DNA of 11,676 bases, from NCBI GenBank assembly GCA_023150215.1, contig JAKLLJ010000074.1, forward strand, positions 1 through 11,676, written 5' to 3'. Under the pieces are notes generated by a model that saw only the letters and a program-made list of their open reading frames with translations, was not told the DNA's origin and made no database searches. The position numbers and the translations under genes are program-made. Positions 7,924 through 11,676 of this stretch are shown here, one piece after another. The number at the start of each line of letters is the position of its first letter. Position 1 is the stretch's first letter. This DNA is from Thauera sp. (GTDB taxonomy: Bacteria > Pseudomonadota > Gammaproteobacteria > Burkholderiales > Rhodocyclaceae).

Positions 7924-8463
7924 TCAGCAACTCCTCAGGTCCGTACCTGTCACGTTCGGATCGCACATCCGCACCGCACCATCCCTGCTGACCGTGATCC
8001 GCAGATCGCGCGAACGCGCTGCCGACAGCGCACTGGTCGGTACGTCGATGGCGATCGAGGCCAGCGTCTCATTGGTCCGCCCCAAGCCATCGAAGCGCAC
8101 GCTCGTCGCGCCCGCCGGCGCCGCAGTGACGACCACGCCCGCCGCCCCTTCTGCTCCCGCGCGTTGCTGGATCACGGTGCCACCAACGGCCAACCGGACG
8201 ACCCACCCCCCGGTGGTCCCGACCAGCGCAAACTCGACCCCTGCATTGCGCTTGACGGCTTCGCCACGCGCGAGCTGCAGCCCGTTCTGAAGGGACTCCG
8301 CCGCGGTACGGATGCGGCTATTCTGGATCCACTCGGTGAACGAAGGCACGGCCAGCACCATCAGCAGGCTGAGGACGGCCACGGTGACCATCAGTTCGAC
8401 CAGTGAAAAAGCGCGCTGCACGAATCGCGCACGAGCCGCCGAAAAAGATAAATTCGATTTCAT
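7924..8463 (-). CDS. fimT: Type IV pilus minor pilin FimT/GspH-like (FimU position)
   Basis: A 179-residue pseudopilin. After a 17-residue basic leader (MKSNLSFSAARARFVQR) comes A-FSLVELMVTVAVLSLLMVLAVPSF, a class III signal with Phe at +1 and Glu at +5. The residue at -1 is Ala18 (codon GCT) instead of Gly. The next part, IRTAAESLQNGLQLARGEAVKRN, is the conserved GspH/FimT segment, and the protein ends with a Cys (DLRSC). ATG 8463 is the only start giving a short leader; upstream codons to 8544 overlap pilE. The Shine-Dalgarno site is weak (GGGAC about seven bases upstream). In Pseudomonas the equivalent protein (FimU) links the tip complex to the major pilin, and FimT-like pilins in other genera bind DNA for uptake. 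Which role applies here cannot be told from sequence. Confidence 0.9.
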   Translation of the reverse strand: MKSNLSFSAARARFVQRAFSLVELMVTVAVLSLLMVLAVPSFTEWIQNSRIRTAAESLQNGLQLARGEAVKRNAGVEFALVGTTGGWVVRLAVGGTVIQQRAGAEGAAGVVVTAAPAGATSVRFDGLGRTNETLASIAIDVPTSALSAARSRDLRITVSRDGAVRMCDPNVTGTDLRSC

Positions 8464-8510
8464 CGCCAAAGTCCCGAAAAGGGTCTTGCAGGCTTCAAAC
8501 CCGCCGGCAT

Positions 8511-8930
8511 TCAGCAACCGCCGCTCTTCGACACGACCCAGCAAGTGGTGCTGTTACCCCAACTGGTAGTCGAGGTCATGACGTTCGCCTGATTGATGGT
8601 GTAGACGAAACCGTTCATGGCGTCTTTTCCCGTGGCGGTGAGGGTGAAGGTGGTATCGGCGTCCGACGGGCAACCGGTGAAGGTGAAATACGGGGTATTC
8701 GCCGGACAAGGCGGCGACACCCCGCCCGCAGCCTTGTACGTGCGATTGTCCTGGAACCATTGCTCCAGCAGCACTCGGCCGTTCGACAGCGCCGTCGTGG
8801 CCTGCGGGATGCGGCCTCGGGTGACGTAGTCGCTGTAGGCCGGCAACGCGATGGATGCCAGGATACCCAGGATGGCGACGGTGACCATCAGTTCGATCAG
8901 GGTGAAGCCCTGTTGCGTGTGCTTTGTCAT
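8511..8930 (-). CDS. pilE: Type IV pilin, PilE-like minor pilin
   Basis: A 139-residue pilin. The canonical leader MTKHTQQG precedes FTLIELMVTVAILGILASIALPAYSDYV: Gly at -1, Phe +1, Glu +5, and the Pro kink at the expected place. The globular domain has two Cys pairs' worth of residues (CPANTPYFTFTGC and, at the C-terminus, CWVVSKSGGC), consistent with a disulfide-closed D-region. Operon context and size point to the minor pilin PilE rather than the major subunit, but that is inference. The frame is open a further 118 codons upstream to 9284; this is rejected because the prepilin leader must be N-terminal. No clear Shine-Dalgarno sequence precedes ATG 8930. It is the first gene of the minus-strand block, 47 nt ahead of fimT. 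A weak sigma-70-like candidate (TTGGCG, 16 nt, TAAATT on the minus strand, 9148-9121) would give a long leader of nearly 200 nt. Confidence 0.88.
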   Translation of the reverse strand: MTKHTQQGFTLIELMVTVAILGILASIALPAYSDYVTRGRIPQATTALSNGRVLLEQWFQDNRTYKAAGGVSPPCPANTPYFTFTGCPSDADTTFTLTATGKDAMNGFVYTINQANVMTSTTSWGNSTTCWVVSKSGGC

Positions 8931-9111
8931 GATGAAGACGTGTAGGCCAGGTTCGATTGGAAGCGGATTTTTCACGCTCAGCGTAGCGCAACGCGAGCCC
9001 TCGCCCCAGCGGGACACGACGAGCGGCACCCAAGGCACGATCTGCGGCAAGCGCTCCGTGCACGCCTGCCCCCCCAGGATGAGGAGCACTAACGCTGAAA
9101 TCGGTGGAAAT

Positions 9112-9128
9112 TGTCGGAAAAATTTACA
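9112..9128. promoter_or_regulatory. Candidate activator-binding site (imperfect inverted repeat) upstream of the sigma-54 promoter
   Basis: TGTCGGAAAAATTTACA is an imperfect TGT...AAA/TTT...ACA dyad centred about 87 bases before the predicted sigma-54 transcription start, the usual place for an enhancer-binding-protein site. A second TTTTACA (9171-9177) sits next to the -24 element. Known: PEP-CTERM/exosortase genomes often encode a PrsK/PrsR two-component pair in which PrsR is a sigma-54 activator. Assigning this site to PrsR is a guess. Confidence 0.3.
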
Positions 9129-9180
9129 GCGAGGCACATCAACGCCAAGCAAACTGCTGTTTTTATTAAGTTTTACATTG

Positions 9181-9196
9181 TGGCACAGGTCTTGCT
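9181..9196 (+). promoter_or_regulatory. Sigma-54 (RpoN) -24/-12 promoter for the PEP-CTERM gene
   Basis: TGGCACAGGTCTTGCT matches the RpoN consensus TGGCAC-N5-TTGCW at every conserved base, with the required spacing (GG at 9182-9183, GC at 9194-9195). It points rightward, predicts a start near 9207 and so a ~38-nt leader to ATG 9245, with GAGAAG (9230-9235) as ribosome-binding site. The AT-rich DNA upstream fits an activator-dependent promoter. Confidence 0.85.
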
Positions 9197-9244
9197 TGCA
9201 CTGCATCACAGACACACAGTCATTGCCACGAGAAGACCAAGACC

Positions 9245-9880
9245 ATGAAAACTCACATCCTGATCGGCACCCTTGCCGCCGCAAGCCTGAGCTTTACTGC
9301 ACACGCGGCGCTCCTTGATTTCGACGACAGCTCGCTGAGCAGCGGCAGCACGCTGACGACCTACGGCGGGCTGGACTGGACCAACATCAGGGTGTTGGAC
9401 CCTTCCACCAGCACTAGCTACAAGAACAGCGGATTTGAAAACGGGCTCAAGTCTGCGCCGAAGGTCGCGTTCAACTTTGGAGGAGCGCCCGGTTCGATCG
9501 GATCGGCGAATGGCTTCCTGCTCAACAGCGGGTATTTCACCTCGGCGTCGTACACGGGCCTGACGCTGGAATTCGTCGGGAGCGCGAAGGGCAGCAAGCA
9601 GTTCGAGAAGCGCGTGACCCTTGACGTGCAGCAGCCCCTGTTCGTGACTTTCGACTGGACCATCGATCTGCTGCAGATGAGCACCAGTTGCCCCAACAAC
9701 GACTGCACGGTTCCCTCCGACGTGACGCCGTTCGGTTTCCAGTTCGTGATGGACAACCTTCAGATCGGCGACTCGACCAACCCGGTCCCGGTGCCGGAAC
9801 CTGGTGCGCTGGCCCTGCTCGGCGCCGGCCTGCTCGGCATGCGCCTGATGCGCGGGCGCCGTAACGCTGCGGTGTCCTGA
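9245..9880 (+). CDS. PEP-CTERM sorting domain-containing exported protein
   Basis: A 211-residue protein with three parts. There is an N-terminal signal peptide (MKTHILIGTLAAASLSFTAHA, cleavage after residue 21) and a ~155-residue extracytoplasmic domain rich in Ser, Thr, Gly and aromatic residues. The C-terminus is a textbook PEP-CTERM tail: VPVPEPGALALLGAGLLG (PEP at 184-186), a short membrane helix, then a basic end (RLMRGRRNAA). Known: exosortase (EpsH/XrtA type) recognises the PEP motif, and such proteins are associated with exopolysaccharide and, in Zoogloea-type bacteria, floc formation. The domain contains only two Cys (149 and 154, five apart), possibly a disulfide. I do not recognise the globular domain; its pattern (LDFDD near the mature N-terminus, GLDWTN) resembles the beta-sandwich-like class common among PEP-CTERM proteins, without firm assignment. 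The sigma-54 promoter upstream implies regulated expression. No exosortase gene is in the window. Confidence 0.93.
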   Translation: MKTHILIGTLAAASLSFTAHAALLDFDDSSLSSGSTLTTYGGLDWTNIRVLDPSTSTSYKNSGFENGLKSAPKVAFNFGGAPGSIGSANGFLLNSGYFTSASYTGLTLEFVGSAKGSKQFEKRVTLDVQQPLFVTFDWTIDLLQMSTSCPNNDCTVPSDVTPFGFQFVMDNLQIGDSTNPVPVPEPGALALLGAGLLGMRLMRGRRNAAVS

Positions 9881-9887
9881 GCTCAGG
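9876..9887. repeat. 12-bp perfect palindrome spanning both convergent stop codons
   Basis: CCTGAGCTCAGG is a perfect palindrome. It contains the TGA of the PEP-CTERM gene (9878-9880, +) and the TGA of the yjfB-like gene (9883-9885, -), placed symmetrically two bases apart. No T-run follows on either side, so it is not a standard intrinsic terminator. Confidence 0.8.
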
Positions 9888-10080
9888 CCCAGGTATCGAC
9901 GATGCCGCCTGCGGTGCTGCCGACCGCAGGCGCCGGGGGTTGCGGAATCGCCTGCAGGAGTTGCATCGCGCTTTCGCCCTGGATGTCGAGCGCCTTTCTC
10001 AGCACCTCGACCGAGACTTCCTGCTGCACCTGATTGAGGGCATTGGCCGAGGCCATTGCCGCGATTGCCGATGCTTCCAT
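9883..10080 (-). CDS. YjfB family putative motility protein
   Basis: A 65-residue protein resembling the small YjfB-type 'putative motility protein' family (PF14070-like). It has an Ala/Met-rich N-terminus (MEASAIAAMASANALNQVQQ), then a helical SVEVLRKALDIQGESAMQLLQAI, and a Pro/Gly-rich tail. Molecular function is unknown; the name reflects association with motility genes in other bacteria. The start is well supported: AGGAGG lies six bases before ATG 10080. A sigma-28-type promoter is found about 50 bases upstream on the same strand, which independently supports a place in the flagellar regulon. It converges on the PEP-CTERM gene with 2 nt between stop codons. No other flagellar gene is in the window, so it appears to be a detached regulon member. 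Confidence 0.82.
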   Translation of the reverse strand: MEASAIAAMASANALNQVQQEVSVEVLRKALDIQGESAMQLLQAIPQPPAPAVGSTAGGIVDTWA

Positions 10081-10128
10081 GGTTTTCCTCCTGATGCGCC
10101 GCTGCTTGGGCTGATGGACTTGGGGGGA

Positions 10129-10155
10129 TTAACGGCTGCAGAGGGGGGGACTTGA
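10129..10155 (-). promoter_or_regulatory. Sigma-28 (FliA) type promoter for the yjfB-like gene
   Basis: On the minus strand the sequence reads TCAAG, 14 nt, GCCGTTAA. The FliA consensus is TAAAGTTT-N11-GCCGATAA, that is the same 14-nt interval after TAAAG, so spacing is exact and 12 of 13 core bases agree if the TCAAG form of the -35 seen in many proteobacteria is accepted. It predicts a start near 10121 and a ~40-nt leader before ATG 10080. The spacer contains a run of seven C on this strand. Confidence 0.65.
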
Positions 10156-10157
10156 AT

Positions 10158-10181
10158 GGGACGGGGGGATGACGGGAGGGG
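10158..10181 (+). other. Potential G-quadruplex motif upstream of the sigma-28 promoter
   Basis: Four G-tracts of three or more (10158-10160, 10163-10168, 10174-10176, 10178-10181) are separated by loops of 2, 5 and 1 bases, meeting the common G3+N1-7 rule. Further G runs lie at 10122-10127 and 10143-10149, inside and downstream of the promoter. Folding is not shown by sequence alone. Confidence 0.45.
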
Positions 10182-10190
10182 AGGCGAGGG

Positions 10191-10254
10191 TTCGCGGCTG
10201 CCGCCGCTCCTACAGAAAACCGCCGCGCCCTGTAGGAGCGGCGGAAGCCGCGAA
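10191..10254. repeat. Inverted REP pair (REPIN-like), copy 2
   Basis: Two units of the same REP family as at 655-862: 10191-10215 (GTAG head on the minus strand) and 10230-10254 (plus strand), head to head across a 14-nt loop. The arms are complementary except for the GGCA/GGAA loop variant. The pair lies between the yjfB promoter and the yajQ terminator. The following bases 10255-10363 show no gene or recognisable signal. Confidence 0.9.
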
Positions 10255-10363
10255 CTTCTGCCGCCCCCGCGCCCCACACCTTTCCTGCAACCCCGACACG
10301 CTTTTCGCCGTCGCCACGGGGTCCTTTCCTGCGCCGGCACTGACCGAACGCACCGCAGCAAAT

Positions 10364-10391
10364 AAAACGGGCGCTCCGAGGCGCCCGTTTT
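10364..10391 (-). terminator. Rho-independent terminator after yajQ (usable in both directions)
   Basis: AAAACGGGCGC (10364-10374) pairs with GCGCCCGTTTT (10381-10391) around a 6-nt loop. On the minus strand the stem is followed by TTTTATTT. It lies 26 bases after the yajQ stop and fits as the end of the DUF2788-ppnP-yajQ operon. A T-run on the plus strand would allow bidirectional use. Confidence 0.85.
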
Positions 10392-10417
10392 TCATCGATA
10401 CCGACCCACGACCACTC

Positions 10418-10903
10418 TCAGTCGCGGAAGTTGCCGTACTGCAGCGGGAAATCAGTGATCTGCTTCTTGACCAGCGCAATCGCCTCCTGCAGCAGGTCGC
10501 GCTTGGCGCCGGAGACGCGTACCGCATCGCCCTGGATCGCGGCCTGGACCTTCATCTTGCTGTCCTTCAACAGCTTGACGATCTTCTTGGCCAGTTCCTG
10601 CTCGACGCCGACGCGCACCTTCACTTCCTGCTTGACCTTGTTGCCGGAGACCTTCTGCACGTCGCCGTAGTCCAGGCAGCGGACGTCGACGTTCTTTTTG
10701 GTCATCTCGGGCAGCAGGATGGTCTTGATCTGGTCGAGCTGGAAATCGCTGTCGCCCCACAGGGTGAGCAGCTTGTCGGCGTGTTCGATCTTCGCGCTGG
10801 TGCCCTTGAAGTCGTGGCGACCTTCGACCTTGCGGTTGGCCTGCTCGACGGCGTTGCGCAGCGCAGGCTGGTCGACCTCGGACATGATGTCGAAAGACGG
10901 CAT
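10418..10903 (-). CDS. yajQ: YajQ family cyclic-di-GMP-binding protein
   Basis: A 161-residue protein that matches YajQ along its full length: MPSFDIMSEVDQPALRNAVEQ at the start, the family signature EGRHDFKGTSAKIE at about residues 27-40, a Lys/Val-rich middle (VKQEVKVRVGVEQELAKKIVKLLKD), and the ending KKQITDFPLQYGNFRD. Known: two-domain ferredoxin-like fold; homologues bind c-di-GMP and, in Xanthomonas, act with a transcription factor to control virulence and biofilm genes; other roles (nucleic-acid binding) have been proposed. Start ATG 10903 gives the conserved N-terminus, with GGGGAG just upstream. It is the last gene of a small operon, 15 nt after ppnP, and is followed by an intrinsic terminator. 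Confidence 0.96.
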   Translation of the reverse strand: MPSFDIMSEVDQPALRNAVEQANRKVEGRHDFKGTSAKIEHADKLLTLWGDSDFQLDQIKTILLPEMTKKNVDVRCLDYGDVQKVSGNKVKQEVKVRVGVEQELAKKIVKLLKDSKMKVQAAIQGDAVRVSGAKRDLLQEAIALVKKQITDFPLQYGNFRD

Positions 10904-10918
10904 CGCTCCCCTCCCCGC

Positions 10919-11242
10919 TCAGCCGAAGTGGCAGATGTAGTGGTAGGGCTCGCCCGCAACCTCGATGTCGAAGCTGGAGTTGCCTGGCACGTCGAAGGAT
11001 TCGCCGGCGCCGTAGGTTTTCCAGTCAGCCTCACCCTTGAGGCGGACGCGGCAGCTGCCGGCCACGCCTTCCATGATCTCGGGCGCGCCGGTGTTGAAGG
11101 TGAGCGTGGCCGGCAGGATGACGCCGACCGATTTCTTCGTGCCGTCGACGAACTGGATGCCGTGGCTGACGCACTTGCCATCGAAGTAGACGTTGGCCTG
11201 GGTGGTGACGGCGACGCCGTCGATCTTGGCGGTGATGCCCAT
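10919..11242 (-). CDS. ppnP: Pyrimidine/purine nucleoside phosphorylase PpnP (DUF1255)
   Basis: A 107-residue single-domain cupin-like protein. It shows the family pattern VSHGIQFVDGTKKSVGVILP at 25-44, PEIMEGVAGSCRVRL at 54-68, and the end FDVPGNSSFDIEV...YHYICHFG. Known reaction for the E. coli homologue: phosphorolysis of several purine and pyrimidine nucleosides to base plus ribose-1-phosphate, in the cytoplasm. ATG 11242 is chosen because the 32 codons upstream overlap the DUF2788 gene in another frame and lack family-like sequence; a possible AGGA lies about 11 bases before it. Slightly longer than the E. coli enzyme. It lies 14 nt after DUF2788 and 15 nt before yajQ. Confidence 0.93.
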   Translation of the reverse strand: MGITAKIDGVAVTTQANVYFDGKCVSHGIQFVDGTKKSVGVILPATLTFNTGAPEIMEGVAGSCRVRLKGEADWKTYGAGESFDVPGNSSFDIEVAGEPYHYICHFG

Positions 11243-11256
11243 GAGATAGGGGTTCC

Positions 11257-11487
11257 TTATTCGATTCCGAGCAGCTTCTGGATGATGCCCTTGGCGACGA
11301 AGCCAACAAAGCCCACGCCCAGGCCGATGAACAGCCACATCATGCCGTAGCGCCCGGCCTTGGATTCCTTGCCCAGGTTCCAGATGATGAAGACCATGAA
11401 CAGCATCAGGCCGGTAAGGCCGAGCTGCAGGGCGAGTTCCTCGAACTCGGTGAAGCTGAGGCCGAAGATGAAGTCTTCGTTATTCAT
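11257..11487 (-). CDS. DUF2788 domain small membrane protein
   Basis: A 76-residue protein recognised as DUF2788-like. It has an acidic N-terminus (MNNEDFIFGLSFTEFEELAL), a first hydrophobic helix (GLTGLMLFMVFIIWNL, about 23-38), a positively charged link with the conserved GKESKAGRYG, and a second helix (MMWLFIGLGVGFVGFVAKGII, about 49-69). The basic link suggests a two-pass inner-membrane hairpin with the loop in the cytoplasm. Function is unknown. ATG 11487 is the start that gives the family N-terminus; the frame extends upstream to 11631 only by running through the argG end. First gene of the DUF2788-ppnP-yajQ operon. Confidence 0.88.
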   Translation of the reverse strand: MNNEDFIFGLSFTEFEELALQLGLTGLMLFMVFIIWNLGKESKAGRYGMMWLFIGLGVGFVGFVAKGIIQKLLGIE

Positions 11488-11516
11488 CGCAATGGGCCTG
11501 CGTTGTGAGCCTGGGG

Positions 11517-11550
11517 GCACTCCCGCGAACAGGCTTGCGCGCGGGAGTGC
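11517..11550 (-). terminator. Hairpin after argG (terminator or leader structure)
   Basis: GCACTCCCGCG (11517-11527) is perfectly complementary to CGCGGGAGTGC (11540-11550), an 11-bp stem with a 12-nt loop, seven bases past the argG stop. No T-run follows on the minus strand, so it may be a weak or Rho-assisted terminator, an RNA-stabilising end, or a 5' structure in the DUF2788 leader. Confidence 0.5.
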
Positions 11551-11557
11551 GTGACGC

Positions 11558-11676
11558 TTAGCCGCGCTTCGCCCTGGCGTTGGCGGCGATGCGCATGCGC
11601 AGTGCGTTGAGGCGGATGAAGCCGTGCGCATCCTTTTGGTTGTAGGCGCCCTGGTCGTCCTCGAAGGTGGCGATCG
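11558..11676 (-). CDS. argG: Argininosuccinate synthase, C-terminal end (5' part outside window)
   Basis: The minus strand reads 38 residues to a TAA at 11560-11558: IATFEDDQGAYNQKDAHGFI then RLNALRMRIAANARAKRG. This matches the C-terminal tail of ArgG (the DQGAYNQKDAxGFI-RLNALRMR block). Known reaction: citrulline plus aspartate plus ATP to argininosuccinate, AMP and PPi in arginine synthesis. Only the end is visible, so catalytic residues cannot be checked. Read in the same direction as the DUF2788 operon, 70 bases upstream of it, with a hairpin between. Confidence 0.85.
   Translation of the reverse strand, partial: IATFEDDQGAYNQKDAHGFIRLNALRMRIAANARAKRG

Larger units (their letters stand above)
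8931..9244. other. Divergent regulatory region between pilE block and PEP-CTERM gene
   Basis: This 314-base stretch has no supported gene. The pilE-proximal two thirds are GC-rich like the genome. About 9100-9180 is markedly AT-rich, with A and T runs, as expected of promoter or activator DNA. It contains a consensus sigma-54 promoter for the rightward PEP-CTERM gene (9181-9196) and must also contain the promoter for the leftward pilus operon. For that promoter only a weak sigma-70-like match could be found. Confidence 0.7.

Noticed and set aside
9121..9148. Sigma-70 promoter for the pilus operon (TTGGCG, 16 nt, TAAATT, minus strand)
   Set aside because: The match is weak and would give an unusually long leader (nearly 200 nt), so it is mentioned only in the pilE entry and not called as a feature.
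8931..9284. N-terminal extension of the pilE reading frame (118 extra codons, including a hydrophobic ALVLLILGG segment)
   Set aside because: It would bury the prepilin leader MTKHTQQG-FTLIE and overlaps the sigma-54 promoter region. The open frame is chance in GC-rich DNA.
10169..11350. Plus-strand open frame of 393 codons opposite yajQ, ppnP and DUF2788
   Set aside because: It is a complement-strand shadow of three well-recognised genes and begins within REP repeats.

Overview
The window looks like the chromosome of a high-GC betaproteobacterium, most likely Rhodocyclales (Thauera/Azoarcus/Zoogloea-like). This is inferred from the strong GC bias at third codon positions, the PEP-CTERM protein with a sigma-54 promoter, GTAG-headed REP elements, and the mix of DUF2788, PpnP and YajQ. 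No rRNA, tRNA, CRISPR array, transposase or phage gene was seen.

Layout. 1-585 (+) is the C-terminal end of a molybdopterin-dependent formate dehydrogenase alpha subunit. 586-927 is non-coding and carries a REP array with an exact 47-bp period that ends in an inverted REP pair. 928-8930 (all -) is one compact block, read from right to left: pilE-like minor pilin, fimT, pilV, pilW, pilX, pilY1, a secreted retropepsin-like aspartic protease, and a CoA-pyrophosphatase-type Nudix hydrolase. Gaps are 2-47 nt, so it is probably one transcript. It encodes the minor pilins and the tip adhesin PilY1 that prime type IV pilus assembly.

8931-9244 is a divergent control region. It drives a PEP-CTERM exported protein (9245-9880, +) from a consensus -24/-12 sigma-54 promoter. 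A small YjfB-family putative motility protein (9883-10080, -) converges on it, and the two stop codons lie in one 12-bp palindrome. Upstream of the yjfB-like gene is a sigma-28 (FliA) type promoter with the enterobacterial spacing, then a G-quadruplex-type motif and a second inverted REP pair. A hairpin terminator at 10364-10391 closes a small operon on the minus strand: DUF2788 membrane protein, ppnP, yajQ. The window ends inside argG (minus strand).

How the genes fit together. The middle of the window groups surface-lifestyle genes: type IV pilus tip assembly (attachment, twitching), a sigma-54-driven exosortase substrate (matrix or floc), a probable flagellar-regulon small protein, and a c-di-GMP-binding-family protein. 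The most notable observations are the two alternative-sigma promoters, the non-canonical Ala at -1 of the FimT prepilin site, the degenerate calcium loop of PilY1, and the REP structures. I see no wholly unknown multi-gene system. The genes belong to recognisable families and the novelty is mainly in regulation and arrangement.
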